A program made the translations under genes and the position numbers. This document shows positions 9,347-18,251 of a DNA stretch of 20,459 nucleotides, piece after piece. The notes under the pieces are model-generated. The model saw nothing but the letters and a program-made list of their open reading frames with translations. It ran no database searches and was not told the origin of the DNA. Each line of letters begins with the position of its first letter. Within the stretch, counting starts at the first letter, position 1. Source of the DNA: Saccoglossus kowalevskii (taxonomy: Eukaryota; Hemichordata; Enteropneusta; Harrimaniidae); assembly GCF_000003605.2 (NCBI RefSeq), contig NW_003134838.1:1-20459 (forward strand). The letters are read 5' to 3'.

Positions 9347-9998
9347 ACTCACAGGGATATTTTGATAGATGTTAAAATGAGTAACTTTTGTTATTGGAAG
9401 ATCATTTTATATCAATTTTAACATTGATATTTTATTTTTGTAGATAACAAAAATTGAAATTGAAAAAACTTTCGGGTATTAATTAGATCTTTAAAAATAT
9501 TGCCAATGTATTAAGTTGAAAACAAAAATCACCCAGTTGCAACAATAAAATTCTGAACAAGTTTGTTGATATGATGAGAGACCAAGTGTACATTGTGATG
9601 TGCCAATTAGTATTAACCTGATTCCAAATAAATGACAGTTCAGTGCGTTGGCCAACAGTATTAGTATTCAAATGTAGGTATATTAGTCTAGTGAAGAAAG
9701 TCTCTAGTTTACCACCAATAAGTACAAATGAACCACATAGGCTTGGAATGGGGCGAGTGTTGGGATGTATTTGACTGGTATATAATAATACGAGAACCCT
9801 TGAAATCCACTGAAATTTGGCACAAGATGATGTACATGACATAATGCATGTTACTTTTATGCTCAAGAATATGTTTGCATTATTTTCGTCTAGATGATTC
9901 CATTATTATAAGAAATGATATTTGAAACATGAACTCTAGATCTATGTTTAAACTAGATTGTACCGTAGATTCTTGATGTTTTTTTTAAGAAAACCAAC

Positions 9999-10079
9999 CT
10001 GAATTGCATTCAAGATGGTATACTGCCCCCTATCATCAAGTAACACAAATGTTTGGATGACCTGTCCACCTTTAGGGAC
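9999..10079 (-). CDS. Candidate internal coding exon (weak)
   Basis: The minus-strand frame reads VPKGGQVIQTFVLLDDRG and then QYTILNAIQ, ending exactly at a CAG|GTTGG donor (exon end 9999). The frame is open back to 10091, where a TGA stops it. The best-looking acceptor (GTTTTTGCAG, just above 10100) would give stops in all three frames. A real exon would therefore have to start at one of the AG dinucleotides in the tandem GTGACAAGGTGACAAG (10080-10095), which is a weakness. The peptide is strikingly protein-like, with no low-complexity character. Joined to 8931-8993 it stays in frame. No family is recognised. Confidence 0.28.
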
Positions 10080-10099
10080 CTTGTCACCTTGTCACCTCA

Positions 10100-11224
10100 G
10101 CTGCAAAAACTGACATCCATTGAGACATGAATGGTACTGGCCTTTTATGTCTGCTATTATTGATTGCATGGATTGAAAAGACTTACATCAATGTGTCTGG
10201 GATTCAATCTCCAAGAGGTGAAAATGTATGCACCACATAAGGAAATAAGTTTGATTGTTTTGCTGATTTAAATATTATTAAATATATATTTTGCTAGTGA
10301 CAATATTAGCCTCACAAAAAATATTATGTCAGTGTTATCAAAAGGGAAGTCAATGTGGCAATAAACTGCATAAGCGTACTGAATGCGATGTTAAGACTAC
10401 TAAAGACTACATTAAGATTACTACTAAAAATTTGTATGATTTAATAGCATCTGTAAAGATGATACAAACAACAGAATCAACAAAGTAAAGGTGTCTTTCA
10501 TCAGGCTCAAGAAAATTTGAAACACTGGCAAGGTTCCATTAATAATCAAGCTAAGACTGTCCAAATCACCTGGCCTAATTTTATGGATGTGAGACATGGT
10601 AAATCAATGAAAGTTACAAGTGGCTGGACACATTTCAATTCAAATGTCTGAGGAAGATAATCAAAATCAGATGGGCCATATGTTGTATCTAATAGTGACG
10701 TACTCAAGAAAACAAACATGAAACAGATCAGCAATGAAGTCAAATGCAAGAGATAGAAATGAATTCGAGGATAACTGCTATTGCATTACAGCCCTCACAG
10801 GGGGCACCAAACAGAAGTAAATTAGGGTGCCCTGAAACAACATGGAGGTGACTGGAAGAGAAGGAAAGGAAGTTATTTCGATGGACAGCCAAGCCAATTG
10901 CCAAAAACAGGGTGCATTGGAGAGAGATCACCATAATAGATAGATAGTAAAGATGATATCTTGTAAAATTCAATGTTAGCTTGAAGAACCTACTGAAATG
11001 TTTATTAGAATTTTTTTTTATGATTTTCATTGAGTGTCAAAAATTATTCTCTTGTGAGACTAAGATGCTTTTCAGTAATTTCTAAATCACAATCAAGCTA
11101 TCTATGAAAGTAAGGAGGGAAAGTATTTTATTTATTAAATAAATGCATTTTTTTGTCTTTATGTACTCCCTATTAGAATAGAACTTTTAATAGAGCTAAT
11201 ACAGTAATCAAAATTTTGAGTGAG
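10100..11224. other. Non-coding or intronic stretch
   Basis: Several splice-like signals occur on the minus strand: a GTAAGTC donor at about 10177-10183, a pyrimidine-rich CTTCTCTTCCAG acceptor near 10849-10860, and CTTCCTCAG near 10645. None can be chained into a consistent frame with the candidate exons. Open frames at 10546-10749 and 10740-11030 (minus) are within chance length. Confidence 0.35.
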
Positions 11225-11470
11225 TACGCCCTCTCAATGTAACCTCTGTTGACATGTGCTTCACCATGATTTATTATTATAGTCACCACTTTTCATTTAG
11301 AAGTGAGGTATAGACTTCTTGTTTATTTGTATTGACTGGATCACCAAGGTGCTTGTTGATATTTGGCTGATATCCAAAAGTAAAATTGCTCCTATAAAGA
11401 TACCACTCTGTGTGTGGTATTACGTCTTTCATCATAAATTTGTCAATTGTATTGACAATACTGAAAAATT
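11225..11470 (+). repeat. Old dispersed repeat, copy 1
   Basis: It aligns with 11891-12135 at a steady offset of about 670 bp. The shared blocks are GAGTACGCCCTC / GAGTGCGCCCTC at the left end, ATGTGCTTC / ATATGCTTC, CTGATATCCAA (11367 and 12038), GTGTGTGGTA / CGTGTGTGGTAA and TCATAAATTTGT / CCATAAATTTGT. The identity between blocks is low, so the duplication or transposition is old. No ORF and no clear tRNA-like head was found. Confidence 0.6.
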
Positions 11471-11890
11471 TACACCAAATTTTAAATAGTGCATTTAATA
11501 TACAATTTGAATACATGTAGATTATTTTTTTTATATTGAATGTACAATAGTGTAAATACATGTGACAACTTTAATGCATATTATATACCAAAATCAACAT
11601 TTCTTTTTCAGTACATCTGGATAATTTTTTTTATTCATGTATATTGCTTTGATTTACCAGTCTCAAAAAATTATGTTGTAGACAAAGTACTGTTCATGGA
11701 CATGCTTAAGGCTCTTAAAATTTTGTTTTAGAAGTAAATGTTTAAATACTAATGTTGGTTATATTTATGAAATAGGTAAACCAAAATATTACAGAAGCAT
11801 TTTAGTCAGAGATTACATATTTTTTATTATAAACATGTATTATTGTTACTTATAGATGTATATAACGTAATATAAGTTTTCACACAAATT
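11471..11890. other. A+T-rich spacer between the two repeat copies
   Basis: I see no gene. The overlapping open frames here (11283-11561 minus, 11540-11731 plus) are of chance length and are dominated by A+T-rich codons. Confidence 0.4.
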
Positions 11891-12135
11891 TTGTGAGTGC
11901 GCCCTCACATAGATCTCTTTCATATGCTTCTGTTTAAGTGATGCTATAAATAAACCTGGGTCAGCCTCAATAAATCATCCATACTGAACATGTTTCTTTC
12001 TGTTTATCTGGATAGCCATGGTAGCACCAATGAGTGTCTGATATCCAACAACAAAGACACAATTTATATGTTTATTACTAGACCGTGTGTGGTAAAATTC
12101 ATGATTTCACCATAAATTTGTTGGTATTTGGAGCA
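11891..12135 (+). repeat. Old dispersed repeat, copy 2
   Basis: Partner of 11225-11470. It starts at GTGAGTGCGCCCTCACAT and ends near TTTGTTGGTATTTGGAG. The fixed order and offset of matching blocks argue for common descent rather than chance. A segment of about 15-20 bp (TGAGTGCGCCCTC) also occurs in inverse orientation at about 9338-9352. Confidence 0.6.
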
Positions 12136-14711
12136 TGTTAAATAGCACAAAAAAAAAGCTGTTCATCATGGTGTGTCAATAAAATTCGTTTACACTCATT
12201 TAAATATGAATAAATGGAATGAGGAAGTTGACCTCAGTGCTGGCCTCAGATAAGCAGACACAATAAAATGCTTTAACCTGAACCTAAGCATACCCATATA
12301 AGGAGTTGTTTTGATATCATACAGAGCAGACCATGCCAGGATACCACCACTAGAGGGGGTAAACACTATTTCCCTATGTCGTTGTCTGGGTGTGTCATAA
12401 AAATAAAACACAGTCAGCTGCTTTCATGTCTGCGTTTGTAACAATCATGGCGACCATGTCATATTTTGCTATGACACATCTAAATTCACTAAATTTCATC
12501 AGAATTATTTGCATTGTCCACGTCATATGTTTTAAAAATGATTTTGATAAGAGAAATGTTCTTGTAATATTTCATACAAAATTTGAATAATATAAAATTA
12601 TTAAATCAAGTCTATAGTTAATATTATTTGTATTATTATTGGCTGAAATACACACCTGATACTTTTCTCATTAACACCTGTAGAAAAACCCTAGTGCCCC
12701 ATCACCCCTGTCTAGCATGCTGTCATTGAAACATATTACGCTCACGTGAAACAATTTATTTCATATTTTCAGGAGGATGTCACTTGTATATGAATATATC
12801 ACTTCAATTTGAATGCATAATGCAGATATTTTTTTCATCTATTCATGGGGAGAATGAAAACACAATATAATTCTAAACAATTAATAAATAAAAAAAATAA
12901 ACTACAAATGGAATAGTATCTAATGAAATATTATAGTATTATTTCTGCAGATAAGTGAATCAGTGTAACACACCCAGATACATATTACTTGCGAACAATC
13001 ATTATTAATGTTTCAACGTACGACCTTTTTTTAACTCCCCCTAAGACAGACATCACGTCATTTTCTATGAATGAAAATCACATTTTCTGTATTTTAATGG
13101 AAGGCTTGAAGTCAGGTATTCTGAGGGAATCCTGAATTACTGAATCTCTAGTAATCTATTGTCTTGTTTTACATTTGCTGTTTGCAGTGTTATTTAACGG
13201 CAAGCATGCCTACAAAATTCAATGGGTAATGTAGTTCTAATGTAGAAAACGGTTATGTAGTTCTAGAATAGGTAATTTTTGTCACAGAATACTACTATTA
13301 TTGAGCTCTGAATGAATTCTGTGGATTTTTAGTTCGTCACACCATTGTCCCAGAGATTGTTTATGGATTGAGTCATACTGACAAGTATAAATAATTTAAT
13401 ACAAATTTGCTGCTCATAAATTTAGCAATCAGGTGGTTGCTGAAATTGTCTGTTGCTGTGGGTAAATAAACATTATTTTCACTCGTTTACTAAAATGATA
13501 ATGTGGTTGAAATAAACAAAAAATTATTCCAGAAAGGTATTCTACGTATGTCAAAATCATGAGTCATGTCTTATGTATGTTAATAAAGTGTATTTTGATT
13601 GAGATAGAATCCCCTTCCCCATTTTTACGTGTGATTCTAAATAAAAGTTCTCTACTGCAAAGCCAAACTAAAATTTTGAGATGTATCTCCAAGAGGTTGT
13701 GATCTCTAACCCTTTAGATACCAAAAATATTACAAAACTACCTATTTTTTTTATATCTTTTTAAATACTTTAACCGAAACCAAAAGAAAATTATGTCCAT
13801 TTGGTTAAAAATTAAAATTAAAATTTTAAGCCAAAACTTCTAAAATTGTCTTGGACTGGTTGAAAAAGTGATGGATATATTTGACTTTTTTTGAAGTGCA
13901 CCAGGGTTTTCAGGTGAGACATCTAATCAACTCCTTCATGAATTTCAAGTCCTGCATTCAAAGTAAACTGCTCATTCAGCAATATAAATTAGACTGATAC
14001 ATTAATATGCCCAGACCACCATAGTGCTAAGTTTTGGACCTTCTGTCCTGAGTGCATTTCAAAAAACTTGTACTACCAATGTACAGTAACTGCTTCCTCT
14101 AATGTCCACACTTTGTAATAACCGAGTATTCCAGACCTTTATTTTCAGGGATATTTGCCTGATGATCTTAGAGATGAATAAATATACAATGTGAACGCGA
14201 CAATGCACAAGCCCAGGTCGACATCATGTCGAGCAAGGATCTTTACACAGCAGTTAATCATACAAAAACATGACAGCTTTACACCAACTGTCAAGAAACA
14301 AACTAAAGATATAATGGCACCTATGTTATCCAGCAATCACATGCCAAGCTTATCTTATTTTTTCATCTAATTTAATAAAGGTAGCATTGAACATTTTCAA
14401 CATCCAATGCTATATATTTGACTAAATTATGAGTCTAGATTATGTTCACTCAGTTTTAAATATTTGTGCAGCACATTGGTAAATAATTTCAATTGTTGGT
14501 GTGGTAGGGGTAAAATACAAAATCTATGATATGCAAGCATATCAAAAATTTGAACTAAAACCTGGTACTTCCCATGATAAGCCTGGTGAGAAAACCACTA
14601 CAATACAAATAAGGGGGGAGAAGGGTTGAAACAATTCAGCATATAAATTTATGCCTAGAAAACTATACTATATGGTAAATTATTCACCATTCCCACTGAC
14701 AAAATGATGAG
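12136..14711. other. Long non-coding stretch
   Basis: No gene is recognised. Isolated signals are a CTCF-like CCACTAGAGGGGG at 12347-12359, a YY1-like ATCATGGCGACC near 12446, and a minus-strand acceptor/donor pair bounding only about 22 bp (near 12655-12680). There is also a plus-strand CAG|GTGAGA donor near 13915 with no matching exon. None supports a transcript alone. Confidence 0.35.
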
Positions 14712-14731
14712 TTTATTCCCACCAGTTTATT
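14712..14731 (-). terminator. Two candidate poly(A) signals for the ITIM gene
   Basis: On the minus strand AATAAA occurs at 14726-14731 and again at 14712-14717, about 330-345 nt downstream of the stop codon at 15057-15059. This is an ordinary distance for a 3' UTR. AATAAA is frequent by chance in DNA this A+T-rich, so the assignment depends on position. Confidence 0.35.
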
Positions 14732-15056
14732 AAAATCGCAAAGGTTGTCACCTGCACAGACACAGGAATTGAGTCCTAGGTGACTGATAAAAACACATGC
14801 TAAAAACACAAAAGTTCATGAGTAGACGCTTGTTTGTAAACAATGACATGTTCTGTCGTCTGCTGTATGTGTAGGTGACAACTCCTTTTAAAATATGAAG
14901 TATTAAATAATATTAATAACTGAATACAACCCTGAAAAGAGAAATGTGCCAAAAGTAGCTTAGTCAAGCATGGGCACGAAGTCAGACAAATATGATAGCA
15001 AGCTAGAATGAAATGAAATAAAAAAAAGTATGAGAAAGTGTCAAGCTTACCAGTAT
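14732..15056 (-). other. Probable 3' UTR of the ITIM exon
   Basis: It follows the stop codon on the minus strand. Nine bases below the stop codon there is a consensus donor (ACTG|GTAAGC, exon end 15051). Two pyrimidine-rich acceptors follow, TTTCATTCTAG (near 15003) and TTTCTCTTTTCAG (near 14932). The 3' UTR may therefore itself be spliced, possibly as an alternative end of the transcript. Confidence 0.4.
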
Positions 15057-15233
15057 CTAGGATTTTCGTAGTCTCTCTGTCATTGCAAAATCCACTGCAG
15101 CATATTGAACATCATCTTCTTGTGGTGGTGGTGGTGGCTTTGGTTTTGGCTGGATACCTGGTTTGGCTGGCTTCTTTAAATCTAGTTCATCCAAGTCAGC
15201 ATATACTATTCCATCGTTTGGTACAGCTTTCGC
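15057..15233 (-). CDS. 3'-terminal exon of a receptor with two ITIM motifs
   Basis: The minus-strand frame gives 58 codons and TAG (15057-15059). It follows a good acceptor: a T-rich tract ending ATCCTAG at 15234-15240. Residues 9-14 are IVYADL and residues 42-47 are VQYAAV. Both fit the immunoreceptor tyrosine-based inhibitory motif (I/V/L/S)-x-Y-x-x-(L/V/I), with tyrosines 33 residues apart. Between them lies a basic, proline-rich linker with PKPKPPPPP, a possible SH3 ligand. The tail ends MTERLRKS. In known families (Siglecs, SIRPs, MPZL1, PECAM1 and many invertebrate Ig-superfamily adhesion proteins) such paired motifs at the extreme C-terminus recruit SH2-domain phosphatases after phosphorylation. 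The exon starts in phase 0. No extracellular or membrane-spanning exon was found in this window; these should lie above 15233, probably outside. The function is inferred from motifs only. Confidence 0.8.
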   Translation of the reverse strand, partial: AKAVPNDGIVYADLDELDLKKPAKPGIQPKPKPPPPPQEDDVQYAAVDFAMTERLRKS

Positions 15234-15368
15234 CTAGGATGTTATGAAACAAATTCAAACAAAAAATGTTTTAAAAGATATACCTTTTTATTTTGTTCAA
15301 AAATTCTTGATAATCTCTAGCCCTTCACTGGGCCAGTCTCCCCCTTTAGTTAATGTTCACATGATTTA

Positions 15369-15833
15369 GGGACGATGTCAAAAGATCGATTTCGGATAAA
15401 AAACTGATTTGCTTTAGTTTGGGGGTGGGGGGTTTTGACCTCAAAAAGTTTCCATCCTACAAAGGCGATTTTATTTTTTAATGAAGTCAAAAAAATCAAA
15501 AAGTATTTGTAATTCGTTTTTTTTTTTCTATCCAATCATGGACAGAAATAACAGAAAATGAAAAAAACAAACATCCAAGATGAGAAAATGGTTTGGTCTG
15601 AGTGTAAATATGTGCGTCAAATGAGGTGCATTTGTAAAGTCTTTTTACACCCACCCGACAACCAACTGCTATGCCATACTTCTGTCTGATTATCAATTTG
15701 TATTTAATGGTGAATATAGTCTGACGCCATGATCAATATTTATCAATTAAGTTTCAGTGGGGGGTGGGGGGTTTTTGAAAAAAACTAAAGGAATTAAGTT
15801 TTTTATCCGACATTGATCTTTTGACGTCGTCCC
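15369..15833. mobile_element. 465-bp MITE with long inverted ends and TTA duplications
   Basis: The left end GGGACGATGTCAAAAGATC and the right end (reverse complement GGGACGACGTCAAAAGATC) begin inverted repeats of about 52 bp that match at about 46 positions by eye. TTA flanks both sides (15366-15368 and 15834-15836), as expected for PIF/Harbinger-type insertion. The interior carries two short minus-strand open frames (15350-15535 and 15496-15696) with no transposase motif, so the element is non-autonomous. Just inside each arm is a G-rich tract in the same orientation (15421-15432 and 15759-15771). It lies about 135 bp upstream of the ITIM exon on the coding strand, within the presumed intron. 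Confidence 0.85.
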
Positions 15834-15836
15834 TTA

Positions 15837-16049
15837 ATAGCTCTGCTGGTATTGAAGCAGAAATGTGCCATGAAGTACTTTCACAAAATTGGAAAGTTAC
15901 CAAGTCGCTAGTACTGGTGTAAAGTGTGAAAACAGGAGTTTTGAAGGTTTAATTTTGTAGAAATGGACAATTTCATTTGCCAGTAAATAAGATGGTTCAT
16001 CGTCATGTATGAGTACTGTTTGTAGCATCATCCCTACATCCATAATAGC
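15837..16049. other. Flank between MITE and tandem duplication
   Basis: The 86-codon minus-strand open frame 15897-16157 covers most of it and runs into the duplication. The peptide has some globular-looking stretches (HDDEPSYLLANEIVHFYKIK), but the corresponding part of the second duplication copy is closed by stops. I do not call it a gene. Confidence 0.35.
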
Positions 16050-16541
16050 CTTTAATAGAAATTCAAGCACTAGTTTGGTGAGGTGGGGATAATATAATGC
16101 TTCTATTAATGAAATTATATACCATACATAATACTGAAATTGCTTTAGTAGAAGCACATTGCCAATTGGAATTTATTTCATGTATGCTGGGTTATTAAAA
16201 TATGGCATAATATTCTGTGACATAGCACACTATTCTGTTGTTTATGTAAAGCTACTAATAGAGAAAATACATACAAGAAATAAATTGACCAGCTCATGTC
16301 AGAACACGAGATGACATTTTGATGAGAGCATCTAACACAATAAATTAATTATTATGTCCATGAAAAATATATGATGTTTTGTATACATTGCTAAGCAACT
16401 TATTGGCTTCACTTTTCAAGCAAAAAAGATGAATCACTTCAATTGTTCTACTCAAAAATAGCTATCGGCTAATTCGCTGCCTAATTCACTGGCTATGCAA
16501 TTCCTTTATTTCTGAAAATTAAGTGTGATGGCTTTGCTAGG
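16050..16541 (+). repeat. Tandem duplication, copy A (about 490 bp)
   Basis: It starts at CTTTAATAGAAATTCAAGC and ends where CTTTAATAG recurs at 16542. It matches copy B along its whole length. The best-conserved stretch is TATATGATGTTTTGTATACA through TTGCTAAGCAACT, CTTTTCAAGCAAAAAAGATG, ACTTCAATTGT, CTACTCAAAAATAGC and CTATGCAATTCCTTTATTTC. No coding frame is shared by the two copies. Confidence 0.92.
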
Positions 16542-17010
16542 TCTTTAATAGTTCAGAAAGTCAAGCGCTAGTCCATTGAGGTGGGGGTAATATGCTATGA
16601 CTCAAACACAATACTGTATTCGTAAATAGTAGAAGCACATCTCCAATTGAAGCAACTAAAATTCAAATTTAATCCATGTATGCCGGTTTATTAAAATATG
16701 GCTTTCTGTTTTTATGCACAGCTACTAATGGAGAAAATATAAATCACATTACAATAGACCAGCTCATGTCAGAGCATGACATGGAATTTTGATGAGAGCA
16801 TCTGACACAAACTAATTATTATGTTCACCTTCATGAAATATATATGATGTTTTGTATACATTGCTAAGCAACTCATCGGCTTTACTTTTCAAGCAAAAAA
16901 GATGGATTACTTCAATTGTGCTACTCAAAAATAGCCGCCGAGTAGAATGACTAATTCACTGACTATGCAATTCCTTTATTTCTGAAAATTAGGTGCAATG
17001 GCTTTCCCAG
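16542..17010 (+). repeat. Tandem duplication, copy B
   Basis: Second copy, directly adjoining copy A at a period of 492 bp. The 5' third differs by several indels (for example the TATATACCATACATAA segment of copy A is lost), whereas the last 170 bp are nearly identical. The unequal divergence suggests either partial gene conversion or selection on the 3' part. Confidence 0.92.
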
Positions 17011-18041
17011 GTAATTTTGTTCCTGCCTTGCACCAACATTCTTCTGCTCAATTTTTCTAAAATTCTGATAAAAAAGAAAAAAAAATCCTGACATGCATGG
17101 CCAACAGCAAAATAAATATTTTTGGAAGATAAAAGCTGACTACAAAATATTTACTTCATGACTCAGACAGGGTGTGGCACTGTTGCCTACAGTAAATCAT
17201 GGGTGTGTCTTATATACATATACATATATTGGGAAATTATATCTACTGGTAGCCTTTGCCAACTGTTTATCAATTACACTGAATTTAATCTGATCAAAAT
17301 ATTTACTAGTAGACTGCATAATATCTGAGCAATCAGTCTATAATAATTTACAGTTCATAAACAAGTTTGCAATGACTACTAGACGCTCAAGGTTTCCTCC
17401 TTTAAAAGCAAATTATAAGAGGATAGAGTCTTAGAGTGAATACTTGGCAGATCTGAGATCTTCAGAAAGACTTATCAACAAATGTTGATACAAGACACAG
17501 TATGCTCAATTTATACTGCATAATATTAAATACAGTGAAATACAAAAGAACTAGAGAATGATATAAGATATGTACCGGTACCCTGGTACTTGCTATGTAC
17601 AGCAATGTTAAGATGTATTCTCTAAGGGAAAGGTGAACATAAGGGTAAATCAATAGAAACACAAAGGGGGGTACAGCAGAGCAAAATATTTTTCTATTTT
17701 GATCAAAACTGTTTTTTCCTGAATTGAATGATGTTTGGTCAGTGCCGTTTATTTTTTATCTGGAATTTTTGAACATGATTTTATGTCTATTGGTTCAGTT
17801 TTAATTATAAATTGATGTAAAAATGTACTGTGTAGTTCAGTTGGTTAAATGCATTGTATTTAATTTATTAAAAACATAATGATAATAGATTTTTTCTCTC
17901 ACAATATTTGACAGAAATTTTTCACCTGGACTGTGTGGATAGCAAGCTGTTTCATGTTTTAGAAATATCACCTTTGTTCTCATGTGTTAGACAAGTCATG
18001 TTAACCTTCAGAGTCGACACCAGCCATAATATTAGACACTA
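17011..18041. other. Non-coding stretch
   Basis: No gene is recognised. A TAGTTCAGTTGGTTAAATGC segment at 17833-17852 resembles a tRNA A-box, but no B-box or cloverleaf follows. An ACCGGT-containing palindrome (GTACCGGTAC, 17572-17581) is present. The 66-codon open frame at 17462-17662 (minus) is hydrophobic noise. Confidence 0.4.
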
Positions 18042-18249
18042 CTGTAGAATACTTTATTTTCGCTTGAAATTTATTTTCGCTATTTTCGCTAGAGGGACGA
18101 TCCCATGAAAATAAAATCCAGCGAATATACTTTTTTTCCTATATTTAACATTAAACTCATCAAAAATCAGTGAAAATAAATTCCATACAAAACGCCCAAA
18201 AAGCCTTTTCAGCGAAAATAAATTCCAGCGAAAATAAAGTATTCCACAG
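18042..18249. mobile_element. 208-bp MITE with TA target duplications
   Basis: The left end CTGTAGAATACTTTATTTTC and the right end (reverse complement CTGTGGAATACTTTATTTTC) form inverted repeats of about 40 bp. Each contains the motif TTTATTTTCGCT twice. TA flanks both sides (18040-18041 and 18250-18251), which fits insertion by a Tc1/mariner-type transposase. The interior has further AGCGAA / GAAAATAAA copies and no ORF. The 66-codon plus-strand open frame at 17908-18108 runs into the left arm and is therefore not a gene. Confidence 0.85.
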
Positions 18250-18251
18250 TA

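Noticed and set aside
9483-9866. Longest open frame in the window (127 codons, minus)
   Set aside because: At this A+T content one frame of this length is not surprising. It has no ATG at its upstream end, no domain and a hydrophobic I/L/F/T-rich composition. It would also lie in the intron between the two weak exon candidates.
10184-10253. Possible exon before a perfect GTAAGTC donor
   Set aside because: The only open frame does not join in phase to the following candidate exon through its good acceptor, and the upstream acceptor is poor.
10546-10749. Minus-strand frame starting with a signal-peptide-like hydrophobic run
   Set aside because: The frame does not begin with ATG (the first one is ten codons in), the length is within chance, and the following donor (GTGATT) is weak.
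10740-11030. 96-codon minus-strand frame with a strong acceptor inside it
   Set aside because: A CTTCTCTTCCAG acceptor is present, but the two frames open after it lead to stops within 45 codons and no compatible downstream exon was found.
15121-15136. TGG-repeat microsatellite
   Set aside because: It is the codon run for the polyproline linker of the ITIM exon, so it is explained by coding.
15897-16157. 86-codon minus-strand frame near the ITIM exon
   Set aside because: It runs across the start of the tandem duplication, and the matching part of the second copy has stops. It shows no membrane segment in a convincing position.
17833-17852. tRNA-like A-box (TAGTTCAGTTGGTTAAATGC)
   Set aside because: There is no B-box within 30-60 nt, no acceptor-stem pairing and no SINE tail, so it is neither a tRNA nor a clear SINE head.
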